From contig NC_045134.1 in NCBI RefSeq assembly GCF_007655135.1, forward strand, positions 15,086,982 to 15,150,981: a stretch of 64,000 nt of DNA, read 5' to 3'. The translations under genes and the position numbers were made by a program. Below, in pieces: positions 32,701 through 45,412 of this stretch. Below the pieces are notes generated by a model. The model was given only the letters and a program-made list of their open reading frames with translations. It had not been told where the DNA came from and made no database searches. The DNA comes from Punica granatum. Lineage: Eukaryota; Streptophyta; Magnoliopsida; Myrtales; Lythraceae. Every line of letters begins with the position of its first letter. The first letter of the stretch is position 1.

Positions 32701-34767
32701 CGATATACGAGGAAAAGAGTCGGGAAGGTGGCCGTGGGAGTCGCAAGACTCGGATGGAGGGCTACGGGTGGGTGACCCGAATGTTGGCAGCCGCGGCAGT
32801 GTGCGGAAAAACGGGTCGGCACGCGAGCTCCGGGCACGGCACGGTGCAAGGTCGGGCTCGTTGGACTCCTAAGAGACGGATCTAGATGACCATGGGTAGA
32901 CCCGAACGTGCCAAGGCCTGAACAAACCCGAAAATGTGAGATAAAGTTCGGTAAAAGTCGAGTGAACCCGGTAAAGGAGAAACGGGTGAAACGGAGGTTG
33001 TGCACGGTTGATCGGCCCTCGGACCGTGACCAACTCCTCACGGGGGAGGGTGAGGGTTGTGAGGAACCCTTTGAACGTGATGGCACAACTCGCCGACGTC
33101 GTGAGAAGAAATGGCGCGTCGAGAGGCTCGGTGTGCACGGCTAGGGGGTCTCGGGACCCGACTCTCTTCACGGCTGGAACGTGATGTGGAAAGCCTCAAA
33201 TCGAAAATCTAAGCCCGGAAATGGACTTAGGGGGTGGAAAATATGTGGGCTAGGATGTTTGGTGATTTTTGGCTTAAGTCGGGTCTGGTGGTTACCGGAA
33301 TACCGGGTGATTTACCGGCAGTTTCGGCCGGTTTTGGCCTTGGCAAGGGGTTGCACGAGCTGTGGGAGTGGGCTGGGGTTTGAGAGGATTATTGAGAGAG
33401 AGTGGCTTGAGAGAGAGTGAGAATGGAGAAGTGATTAAGTCTAATGATGCATGGACTTATAAAGGCTAGCTTAATGAAGCAATTAGGGAAAGTTAATTGT
33501 GCTTAGGAGGGTTAAGTGTGGGCTGCCGAAAATATCAAGAGGGTTAGGGTGGGGTTTTGTGAGTGGAAGGTTGATGGGAGTTGATGGGTGTGATAGGAAG
33601 TGATAGATGTAAGAGGGAAATTTGAATTTGTGGTGAGGGGAGCTTGGGGAGGATTGAGCCGCCGGCCTTAGGGGGATTAGCTGTGGCTTGGGCGGTCAAT
33701 TCGGAGCCATGGGTTTGAGCCGTGGCTTGGGGTTGAGCCACGGCTTGACGGCTTGGCTTGGCTGAGCTGTGGGTCCCATTCGATTGAGAGAAAAGCCGGA
33801 AAATGCTTGAAACTTGATTGAGCTCGCATTCGACCTCCGATGTCCGATTAATTTGAAGATTTGGAATGCTTGAACGACGAGGATGTGAATGAGCCTAATA
33901 TCACCACGCGTCGTGTGAACGGACGTTCGGGCGACTCGGCGCCTCGAGAGTCGGTTTTGCCCTGTTTGGACGTTCGGAGCGGAGTTTAATGTCCCTCGGT
34001 CCCCGATTGCTCTTTGCGCATCCTAACATTCATCTTGGCGATCCTTTGGCCCCCATGAGGGATCGTTGGCTCGTCGTACTTGGTCGAGGACCGTTGGCCC
34101 GGGAAGGCCTAGGGACTTGTGACCGGGATTTTCTCAGTGTTCCCTGAATGTCTTGAGATGTTCAGGGCTCGTTGTGAGGTACTCGGGGATCATCGTGATC
34201 TCTGTTCTTCGTGGACGCGCCTCGAAGGCTCGTCGGGAGACGTCCATGACTACTGAAACATCCTTCGGGAAGCCGAGTCGAGTTCCGGATGGTCATCTGA
34301 AGCTTGTTCCCCGACCTTGATGGTCCCTGGGTGTCTGTAGGCCCGTTTTGGGGGGCCGTTTGCTTGTCAGTGGGGCGAACTCCGGGAGCTCAGTCAGAAA
34401 AGGCGTCCGTGGGGAACCGGGATGTCCCGGCTCAAGCAGGATGTCCCGGAAATGCGCCCGCACGTGTCGTTGGTCACTTTGGCACTGAGAGGGGTTTTTA
34501 GAGTCCCATATTGGATACCTTCTGAAGCTTCGGTAATCCGGTGATGAATAGTGCCACGGTGCCAGCTCCGTCGTTTCGGGGATTCTTTGTTCGCTCGTTC
34601 TTCTGACTGCTCTCTTCCGCCTTTCTCAGTGGACCGTGCTCTTCTCTTATTGTTCATGACTCCGTGCCCGCCTATTTACCTCTGATTGCCGGGTGATGAA
34701 TAGTGCCCCGGGCTTCGGTCGGGAATCCTTGCGTGGGAAGCCGGTGGGCCAAAATGCGGTGCTGACA
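29769..34767 (-). mobile_element. Solo giant LTR, subfamily II, nested
   Basis: The plus-strand reading starts TGTGCGCACCCGAATTTAAT and ends aaaatgcggtgctgaca, so the LTR itself lies on the minus strand. A perfect TSD CCCTT occurs at 29764-29768 and 34768-34772. Length 4,999 bp. It sits inside the 28205-38449 LTR and is the youngest layer there. Only scattered short open frames. Confidence 0.85.
33456..33465 (-). promoter_or_regulatory. TATA box of the nested minus-strand LTR
   Basis: The minus strand reads CCTTTATAAG, identical to the plus-strand copy at 40887-40896 in the other subfamily II LTR and at the equivalent position. Confidence 0.5.
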
Positions 34768-37700
34768 CCCTTAATCAAGTTTTTTCACACTTAATTGCAC
34801 TTAAGCACAGCCTATATATTGTCCAAATGTCATTAACTTAATCATTCACCTTCAAGCACTCTCTCTCTAGCATTTCTCACTCAAACAAAAGCAAGAACAA
34901 GCAAAACCAAGCAAAACCGGGCAAAGTCTTAAGTCGGAATCCATTCCGGCTTAAATCCAAACTTTACCAAACTTCATATCCCACATGTTTTTGACCCCCT
35001 CTATCCATTTCTGAGCTTATATTTTAAGTTTGAAGCCTCTAAGCCATAGAACCAGGCTTGAACAAAATCTGGACAGATTTGGTCCTTCTCGGGTCAAAAA
35101 TGACAAACCGGGTTTCAAGCCTTTCCAAGTCAGTTTGAGCTACCAAAACCCATCAAACACCTCCCCACACAACCCTAGGGTGTCAAGGAGTCAAGATATC
35201 CAAGAAAAACCCGTCGGTTTAACCCCAGGAAGAAGAAACAGCCCGACTGCCCAGTCGGGTCGAAATTTATGACTGTTTGTACGGGTTTCTTGCAGATCGG
35301 GTCGATCCAGGACTCTTTTCGGAAAACGACCACCACAGCCACCTCCGGAAGTGAGTTAGCAGTCGGGAGCCGTTGGCCTTGCTCAAAAATTCCATCGGGA
35401 GCCTCCGTGGCGACGTCCGACCCGACTTGTGCTAGTAGGGTCCGAAATTCCAGACGTGCTCTGTTTTGGGTGATTTTTGCAGGACTGTACGGGTCGGCCC
35501 GACAACTCTGGGAACAAACGACCACCATGGTCACCTAGAGGGGTCCCTTGGCTACCCAAGGCCGTCGACCTTTCCTCAAAATTCCATCGGGAGCCTCCGT
35601 GGCGACGTCCGACCCGACTTGTGCCAATCGGGTCTGTCCAGTATTCCAGTCGGGTCTGTTTGGTGCCATTTGGGTCTGTTCAACGGAAAACAGCCCAAAC
35701 CCGATCCATCAACGGTCCAACCCGACTCTTGAAGGTCCCATCCCGCATCTCGGGACTAGGTATGACCATTCCCAACTTAGAGGAGCTAGGACTTTTACAT
35801 TCTCGTTGCGTTTATGGAGTTATAAGGGGTTTTATGTATGTTTTATTTTCAAGTTTTAATCTTTATGCATTTTCCATGTTATATCATGCATATTTATCCT
35901 TGATTTATATGCTAGCATGTCGGGAAACACTTGGATCGTAGTCGAGAAGAACATCCCGACCCGGGAAAGGCAAAGAGCTCACGGGTTTCCCTCTAAGGGA
36001 GGTGACCGAATGCTCTCTTGCTCTTTTCGGGCAAGGAACGATCTTCTTGACCCGATCCAAGTTCGATTCCCGAGTTTCATCGCATTTTCTCACGTGCATG
36101 AAGTCGGTATTGTTTTATCGATTCCTTAAATAACTTGTTTATGCATGTTTCCATGTTCGAATGCGTTATTCAAATCATGGCAATACCGACTTTCGTTTAA
36201 TCGTATCATTTATAATGTTGGTCGTTTAAGCATGCGAGAAATGATTCGAAACGAGACAGGGAAACCTTGTGGAACCCCATTCGGGCCATGGGACCTCTCG
36301 GCTATCTCCAAGAAGAAGTAACCGAGAGCCTCTTAGACTCGTACGGGTTGCATGAGGCTGCCTCTTCCCGTTTTAAATTCGTTCTCGGATTTCGTGTAAT
36401 TTGCAAGTTCAATTACATCGAGAATTTCACATGAAATGTCTTTCCAAACCAAAATATGCATGGATTCACAATTCGGAAACCCTTTCGGGCCTATTAGGAC
36501 CAAAGGGTGTTTTGGCCATTGTTGGCCGAATCATCCTCGGTCTTTCTTGACCCGTCTTGGTCGTCGAGTCACGAATCGTTTTCACAATTAATGCATTCGG
36601 CACAACCCTTAAGCATTAATTTCACAAACAGGTTAATCGGAACGCTCACATAATTAAACCCACTTCACACTGATAAAGTTTTCACGAATTGGCCATTAAC
36701 TGATAACTCGCGTCGATGAGTTGTCAAATGACGTTGGTGTTCTTTTCAAACTTATCAATTTCAAAACCCGAAATGCGCGGTCCGATGTAGCATGGACGTC
36801 TGAAAAGGGCTTCTGTGTCTCAACTTGAGTTTTTACCTGATTCCAAGTGACTCAGGTCAAGATACAGAAGATCTTTCTAGATCACTTCCGGGCAGATCGA
36901 CCGGTTCTTTGGTTTTTTCGGGGTTCTTGCACAACCCTGGACGATCCAGGGAATTGGTCGACATCGGCTACAGGCCGAGGTGGCCCGCACTGCGATGTTT
37001 CCCCTTTTCTGAAAACAATTTTCAAATAAAGGGCAAAATCGTCTTTTCACAATTCAGCGACACTCATAGGGTTAGCATGACAGAAACACTACAGTACGGA
37101 ATAAGAACGGGCTACATGTTCAGGTGCAGGTTCATCTGCATAGCCTTCTCTTATCTAACTGATGAGTTTATGTCATCCTAACATAGACTCGGGTAACTAG
37201 AACGGTTATCTCTGTCAGAAAACATGCAAAATGCTGATAACCTTTCACTCGACCTAACCAAACACTAGATAATGGTTAGGAGGAATTCTAGATTCCAAAT
37301 CTAGAGTCAAAACACGAGTTTGGCTAATTCAGTGGAAATTCAATGTCACAATACAGAACAACAGTAAAAGCAATCCACACACATGAGATTTGACTCTCTT
37401 TTTCAAGTCTCAAACCAAAGCCGAATGCTAAAACATTGGCACGCGTTTGTTTGTCTAGGGTAGGATTTGCATGCCAAAATACCCCGGATTAATAAACTTG
37501 TTAATCCACGTACATTCGGTGAATACAAACACATTGTCTGTTATTCACCTACTGCTTGTTATCTTTTCGCACCTGTTTGCCATGCGGGTCGACCTTGATC
37601 CCTAGGCCGAATAATATTAGGGTTCAACGCCTTAATCATCGATCACAGGGTCCAACACCCTAACCATCACTCACAGGGTCCAACGCCCTATTCAGTGAGA

Positions 37701-39585
37701 GCGTGCATTGAATTTCAGTTCTTCGGTTTTTCCCTAAACTCACGGTGAGTTAGAGTGGAATAATAACCGAACGTGAGTCGACCGGAATTCGGCCATTTGT
37801 AATTTTTATTTATTGTTTTCGAGAGTATTGTAAGGATTTTATTTTGTACATTTATTCTGTAAGAATTCCAGTTGGTGAGCGAACGGTCCGAGAATCAAAT
37901 TAATTGAATCGGTCTAATGCTTGCCCAGATACAAGTAAATCCAAGATCTTGCGGTTTTGGTTCACACAGGAATTCAACCTCCGCGGTTTGATGAACTGTA
38001 ACGCAAGATTGTGAACCAATTCCCCGATACGCAAGTTTACTTCTCTCTCGGCTTCTCGACCGACATCTTCTAATTCATCGAATATTCGGTGTCAAAACGT
38101 GCGAGCCGAGCGTAACTTAATTCATGCGGTAAATAATAAAACATGCAAGCCTAGCAAACCAGAGTACCGAAAGGGCGTGTGGGATATAGGCCCGCACGTA
38201 AGATGAACACCCGAATTCGGACTTTCCGATTCCGCACAGATCAATGCCTTAACAACAACTAGGTGTTCCATACCCCTAGACCCGGGTAACTTATCTGTCC
38301 TCGACCTTCGGGTCGTAAAAAGATAAGTGGCGACTCCTTCTCACGCGTGTCCGTCACGCGTCCCCATGGGAAGGTGGACACTCCCAAGTCGCACGATCCA
38401 AAAGCGCGCAATGCGGGCCCCGACGAGAGTCCAAATTCGGGTCCGTACACCAAGGGCTAGGGAAATCATTTTGCTTCGGACCAAGCAAGTCAATTAGGTC
38501 TCCCGAGTGATGTTCAGTGGTCACGAACGCCTCTAGGCAAACCTTCGGGGCACGTTCTTGGCAAGCAGAGATCACAGTGATCTGCGGAACATTCGGGAAA
38601 CACCGAGAAATCCCCGTTCGGGGATTCTTAGGTCACCTCTGGCCATTGATTTTCAGTCAAGGATGACGGATCAACGATTCCGCACGAGGCAAAAAGCGCG
38701 CCGGGACGAACAACACGGTGCACGAAGGAACAATTGGGCAACAGAGACGGTTAACTCCACTCAAAATGCCCGAACGGAGCAAAATTGGCTTTAGAGCCCC
38801 GATCCACCCGAATACTCCCACATGAGAAGCGTGCCAATATTGGGCTCATTTGAATCGTAATCACGCATACATCGACAATTCACAACCCGAGCGAACCACG
38901 GAAGTCGCGCGCGTGACCAATCGAGCACCGAGCTTCCCCCGCCTTTCTTCCTAGTCAAGTGGGACCCACGGCTTAGCCAAGCCAAGCCTCCAAGCCACAG
39001 CTCAACCACGGCAGCCGCAATTCCTCCCTCTTAGTTGGCGGCTCAACCCCAAGAGCTTCCCTCCTCCACACATTTCAAATATCTCTTACTAACTCTCACA
39101 TCCATCACCTCCCATCACTTCTCCTCTTACTTCTCCTACACTCTAAGTGACATAAACCCCACCCTAATCACTTTTCAAAATCCGACCACCCTACCCTCCC
39201 CCTCTAACCACACTTAGCTTGCCTTAATTGCACCATTAGTCATCCCTAAAAGTTCCCATCCATCATTAACCTTAATGACTTCTTCAACTCCATTCTCTCT
39301 CAAGCCAACCTTTCTCTAGGATCCTCTCAACCCCCCACTACCGTCCAGCCATTGTCCAACCCACGCCGAAGCCAAACCGGCCAAAACCAACGGACAACCG
39401 TCCGATATTCCGACCACCGCCCGACCCAATCTAAGCCAATCTCGATCAAACTTCATATTCCACATGTTTACCATCTCCTAAGTCCATTTCCGAACTTATT
39501 TTCAGCATTCGAGGCCCCTAGACCCTCGTTACAGTAAGCCACGGAAGCAGCGGTTACACGTGCTCTCGGGTGCAACCGGACCCCC

Positions 39586-42500
39586 TGTCAGCACCTCATT
39601 TTGGTCTACCGGCTCCAACGGAGGACTTCCGACCAAGGCTCGGGACACTATTCACCATCGGGAAAACGGAGGCAAATAGGCGGGCATAGAGTCATCGATT
39701 GCGGAAGAAAAGCATGGTCCACCGAGAAAGGCGAAGGAGAGCCATCAGAAGAACAGATAGACAAGGAATCCCGAAAAACGACGAAGCTGGCACTGCGGCA
39801 CTATTCATCACCGAATCACTGAAGCACTGAAAGGTGCCCAATATGGGACTCTAAAAATCCCTCTTAGTGCCAAAGTGACCAACGACACGTCCGGACGCAT
39901 TTCCGGGGCATGCCACATAAGCCGGGACACCCCGATCACCCACGGACGCCTTTTCTGACAGGACTCTTGGGGCCCGCTCCACTGACAAGCAGGCGGCCCC
40001 TTAAAACAGGCCTATAGGCACCCACGGACCATCAAGGCCATGGGACAAGCTCCAGACGACCATTCGGAACTCTACGGGGTTCCCCGAAGGACGTTTCAAT
40101 GGTAGCAAACGCCTCCCGACAAATCTTCGGGGCACATTCACGGACAACAGAGACCGCGGCGATCCCCAAACACCTCAAGACGTTCAAGGAACGCTGAGAA
40201 AATCCCGGGCACATGTCCCTAGGCCTTCCCGGGCCAACGGTCTTCGGTCGGGTACAACGAGCCAACGATCCCTCACGGGGCAGAAGGGTCCCCAAGACGA
40301 ATGTCAAGATGCACAAAGAGCAATCGGGGACTGGGGGACGTTAAACTCCACTCCGAACGTCCAAACAGGGCAGAATCGACTCTCGAGGCGCCGAGTCGTC
40401 CGAACGTTCATTCACACGACGTATGGCGATATTAGGCTCATTCAAATCCTCATCGTTCAGGCATTCCAAATCTACAAATTAATTGGACATCGGAGATCGG
40501 GTGCGAGCTCAATCAAGTTTCAAGCGTTTTTCGGCTTTTCTCTCAATCGAATGGGACCCACAGCTCAGCCAAGCCAAGCCGTCAAGCCGCGGCTCAACCC
40601 CAAGCCACGGCTCAACCCCTCCAAGCTCGGCTCGCCCGCAATGAGCCACGACTTCCCCCCTTGGCCGGTGGCTCCAACTCCTCTCCTTCTTCCCTCCACC
40701 ACAAATTTGAAATTCTTCTTACACACTTACATCCATCACCTCCCATCACTCCCCATCACTCAACCTCTTGCTTCCCCTACACTCCATTTGACATTTTCCC
40801 CTCCCTAACCTCCCCTTAAATTTTCGGCAGCCCACTAATCACCTCAAAACCGCAATTAGTCTCACTTGAACACACCATTAAGGCATCCTTTATAAGCTCC
40901 AAGCCTCACTAATCTAATCACTTCTTCAATTCCACTCTCTCTCAAGCCAACTTATCTCTAAAAAGCTCTCAACCTTCAGCCCTTTCCCTCATCCTCGCAC
41001 AGCCCATCCCAAGGCCGAAACCGGCCAAAACCATCGGAAAACCACCCGGTATTCCGGTAACCACCCGACCCGACTTAAGCCAAAAATCACCAAACTCCCT
41101 AGCCTACATATTTCCCACCCCCTAAGTCCATTTCCGGGCTTAGATTTTCGATTTGAAGCCTCCAACGCCACATTCCAACCGAAAGAAGAATCGGGTCCCG
41201 TGGGTTGCTCGTGTGCACCGAGCCACCAACAACGTGCCATTTCGTCCCACGACTTTGGCGAGTCGTGCCATCACGTTCAAAGGGTTCCTCACAACCCTCA
41301 CTCTCCCCCATGAAGAGGTGGTCACGGTCCGAGAGCCGATCCACCGTGCACAACCACCGTTTCACCCATTTCTTTTTTACCGGGTCCCTCGGCTTTTACC
41401 TAGTTTCTTCTCATTGTTTCGGGCTTGTCTAGGGCTTGGCACGATCGGGACCACCCACGAACGTCTAGATCCATCTCTTAGGAGTCTAACAAGACTGATC
41501 TTTCACCGTGCCGTGGCCGGAGCTCGCGTGCCGACCCTTTTTCCCGGAACTGCCGCGGCTGCCATCTCTCGGGTTCCTCAACCCGTGACGCCCAAACCGA
41601 GTCTAGCGACTCCCACGACCGCTTCCCCGACTCTTTCCCTCGTACATCGAGGCTAGGTAATGTCTCTTTACAACTTAGAGGAGTTAGGATCCCCTATATT
41701 TGCTTGTATGAAATGATAACATGATTTTAAGGACCGAATGCATGAAAGTTTCCATTTTTCCAGTCGGATCCGGACTTCCCATGCATGCCATGCAACGTTA
41801 CATGCTTATTTCCCTTCTTTATCACGTCCGCATGTCGTATGAGTGCGTATACCATGAAGGGAGACGACATGAGTCGAAGTGGGAGAGATCCCAAGTCACG
41901 GCCGAACCATGGGACGCACGGTCTAGCCTTGAGGGGGCAACCCGTGACCCCCTATGGTTCTTCTAAGACTAGGGCATCTCTTCTCCCTCGAAGCTAGTCG
42001 GTTCCCGTTCCCTTTCATCGATTGTTTATCACGTACGATGTATTGGTATGGCGGGAATAGGCTTAGATCGGGCTTGGAGAGCTCCCCTTGACTCGTGTAA
42101 GCCATGAGGACTCACGGCCACTCTTGAATAAGTGTGGCCGAGAGTCCCCTTGGACCACACGGGTCTAAGGTGGTTTCTCCCACCCCGAAGTGAGTCGGTT
42201 CCTACGTCTCACGTCTTCCCAATCGTATGATTCAATACCGTCTTTTCTATTCCCGCTTAAATGTCTCGTTCGTGCGTGTTGTGTTATTTTATGATTGTGG
42301 TTATAACGGCGCCGGGATAACCGAAACTTGTATCATTATTTTGATTGACGTTTTATTAATGTAAGAAGCGATTAACATCGGCGTAAGAGACCGTCCAAGA
42401 TCCGGGGACGAGTCAAGGAGGTATTCGGTCACTTCCCTAGGGATGTGGCCGAGTGTCCCATGACTCTCCTCGAGTCTAGACCGGCCTCTTCCTCCGTTTG

Positions 42501-44590
42501 GAAGTCGGTTCTTAGAATTGTTTTGCGATTGTACTTGTCGTTTAGTTATCGATCATGTATCAATTACTCATTAGATGTGTTAGTTCCGGGCGAACACTTA
42601 TTCAACCCGTAATCACGATACAAATTTACAAACATCGGAGAATTCCACAAATGGGATAAATAGGACGGATCATTCGGCTAATTAAATCACTTGGACTAAA
42701 TAATTGGGTTAATCGATCTTTAATTTGTAAATGCATCGATGGTTCACGGAACGGCGAGAATGCCCTTTTCCATAAAAAATTCATAATTCCAAAGTACCGA
42801 GACACGTAACATGAACAGAATTGACGTCTAGCGAGTACTCACGTGCTATGACTCGAGTCCGGGCCCAATTTGAGGCGGCCCGAGTCGGAGCACGCGAGTC
42901 CTTCTTAGACTCCTTCGTGTGACGCGATCTCCAATTTACATTCGAATAAACCGCATTTTATCACCCAAGGGCATAATCGTCATTCCGCGATTCACCGATA
43001 CCCTAGGCGTTAGGGAGTCGGAAACACCTCGATCTATGAATAAAAAGGGCCACCCGGTCGGGTGCAAGTTTCGTTTGCATGGCTCATTCCGTTCACTTTC
43101 GGTGTTTCTATCTTCCTACCGTAGATTCGGTGGTGGACTCCTTATTTTAGTTACCAAACACAAAGAACCGGATTAATCGTGCACTCGACCTAAACAAACA
43201 TTAGATAATGGATAGGTGGAATGCTAGATTCCAATCTAGAATCAAAATACGAGTTTTGGCAAATTCGGTGAAACCGTAGTGACATCTCACTGAATAGAGT
43301 TCTAAAACAAATTCACACTTGTAATTGGCCTAGAACCATATCCCAGCCCACTTCTTTGTTTGCCTAGGTTAGATACATTGTTTGTTAATCAACCCCGGTT
43401 AATAACTCATTAAATCACGTACATTCGGCTTAATACACAACTTGTCTGTATTCACCTACGTTTGTCAGTTGTTATCTGTTTTCCATCAGTTTTATCAGTT
43501 TTTTTTTTGTTTTCCATTTCCTTTTGCTGATTTGTTGCGGTTCGGGTCCGAGCCCATAGGTTACGTGTTGCACGGGGTCCAACGCCCCAAATCACCGAAC
43601 ACGAGGTCCAAACCTCCTAACTCACTGAGTGCGCGCAACCCGAGTGCGGAATGGGATCTAGCCTCGATTCACCATCATACTCCAAATATGGCCTATGTGG
43701 AAGGCAATTTGGATCGGGTGTGTGAAACGTGTTTAGATATCACCCGGGAGCTCGATCGGTCCAACGGTTACAGTAGGAATCAATCGGTTCCTCTGCAGAC
43801 CGTTGGTTTGATCGGACCTGACCCCCGGCTCCTTGAGCCCGCGTTGCCTTAATTCATTTATCGGTTATTCAAAACACAAGGGGAGCCGGAGCAGAATATT
43901 GGCCCAATGCAAACCGATCGGGATCCATTCACTTATTCAGTTACACTTTGTAATTATTTGAGAGAACATTGTGAGAATTTTATCTGTACACTCACTCATT
44001 CATTTGTAAGGATCCCCGATCGGCGAACGAGAGGTCCGAGTGTCGAACCGGGCAAGTCGGTCTATTGTTACCAAGAGGTGAGTAAGCTCGAATACTCGCG
44101 GTTTCGGTTCGAGCAGGGAATCGACCATCACGGTTCGATAAACTGTAACGCTAAGATAGTGAACCGATTCCTCGACGCACAAGCCTACTCATCTTTCGGA
44201 TTCTTGGCCCACCTTGATTAATTCTTCGACTTTACGGTGTCAAAACGGGCGAGTCAAGTGCAACCCTAAATCACGCGGTAAATAAACAAAACGGCAAGCC
44301 TAGCAAACTAGAGTACCAAAAGGGCATGCGGGATATAGGCCCGCACGTAATAGAACCCCCGAATTCGGAATTTTCGGTTCCGCATGACCATTGCCTTAGC
44401 ATTTAGGTGTACCCCGTACCCCTAGACCCGGGCGACTTAACGGCCCTCGACCTACGGGTCGTAAACAGTAAGTGGCGACTCCTTCTCACGCGTGTCCGTC
44501 GCACGTCCCCGGGAAGGTTGACACTCCCAAGCCGCGCTGCATAGGCATCGTGCATGCATGCCCCGACGAGATTAAATTCGGGTGCGCACA
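39586..44590 (+). mobile_element. Solo giant LTR, subfamily II
   Basis: It starts TGTCAGCACCTCATTTTGG and ends TTCGGGTGCGCACA; 5,005 bp. TSD CCCCC at 39581-39585 and CCCCT (one change) at 44591-44595. The empty site survives in the 3' LTR of the host element (ggaccccccgacg, about 53890). It is the plus-strand counterpart of 29769-34767. Confidence 0.85.
40887..40896 (+). promoter_or_regulatory. TATA box of the subfamily II LTR
   Basis: CCTTTATAAG, followed about 35 bp on by a pyrimidine-rich stretch (cttcttcaattccactctctc) that probably marks the transcript start. Confidence 0.5.
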
Positions 44591-45412
44591 CCCCTCGACG
44601 TGCCTTTTCCTCCCACGACTTTGGCCAGTCGTGCCATCACGTTCTAAGGGTTCCTCACAACCCTCACTCTCCCCCGTGAATAGGTGGTCACGGTCCGAGA
44701 GCCCTACAACTGCGCACAACCTCCGTTTCACCTCTCCCTTCTTATCGGGTTTCACTGTTTTTATCGGTCTTTCTCTCAAAACACCGAGACACGTAACACG
44801 AATAGAATTAGTGTGTAGGGAGCACTCACATGCTATAACTTGAGTCCGGGCCCGATTTGAGGCGACTCATGTTGAAGTGCGCGAGTCCTCTTTGGATCTC
44901 TTCGTGTCATGCGATCCCAATTTTACATACGCACCCCACACGCTTTATCGTCCAAAGGGCATAACCATCATTTCATGATTCGCCGATATCCTAGGCGTTG
45001 TGGAGATCGAAACACCTTGATCTATGGATGGAAAAGGGTGGCCCGTCCGGGTGCGAGTTTCATTCGCATGACCCATTTCATCCACTATTCGGTGTTTCTA
45101 TCGTCTTATCGTAGATTCGGTGGTTAGCATTGCCATTTCTGTTACAAAACACGTAATACCGGACTAAACATTTACTCGGCTTATATGAACATTAGATAAT
45201 GGCTAGGCGGAACTCTAAGTTCTAAATCTAGAGTTAAAACACGAGTTTGGTGTATTCAGTGAAACTGCAGTGTCACTAATAGAATAAAATCTTAAAATAA
45301 ATCAACGCACATAGTTGACCTAGAATTACATACTAGTACATCCATTTGCTTGCTTAGGGTAGATAAATTGTTTGCCAAATAACCCCGATTAATAACTGAT
45401 TAAATCACATAA

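Larger units (their letters stand above)
28205..38449 (+). mobile_element. Solo giant LTR, subfamily I (interrupted)
   Basis: It starts TGTCAACACCCCATTTTGG and ends ATTCGGGTCCGTACA, flanked by CCAAG (28200-28204 and 38450-38454). The 3' LTR of the host element keeps the empty site (ccccaagggctaggg at about 52742). Without the nested LTR (29769-34767) and one TSD copy it is about 5.24 kb. A TATA-like cctatatatt lies at 34811. It has one LTR only, no interior. Confidence 0.8.
27419..45412 (+). repeat. 5' LTR of the 35-kb element, interrupted and truncated
   Basis: Its own sequence is 27419-28204, 38455-39585 and 44596-45412, about 2.7 kb in total. It aligns with the 3' LTR: 27419-28200 with 51965-52745, 38455 onward with 52748 onward, 44596-44774 with about 53894-54078, then 44777-45412 with about 60621-61245. 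About 1.55 kb is missing at 44774-44777 and the last 1.2 kb, including the LTR 3' end and PBS, is lost at 45412. Confidence 0.75.

Noticed and set aside
28205..38449. A full 10-kb element with two LTRs
   Set aside because: After removing the nested LTR and one TSD copy only one LTR length (about 5.24 kb) remains, with no PBS, interior or second LTR, so it is a solo LTR.
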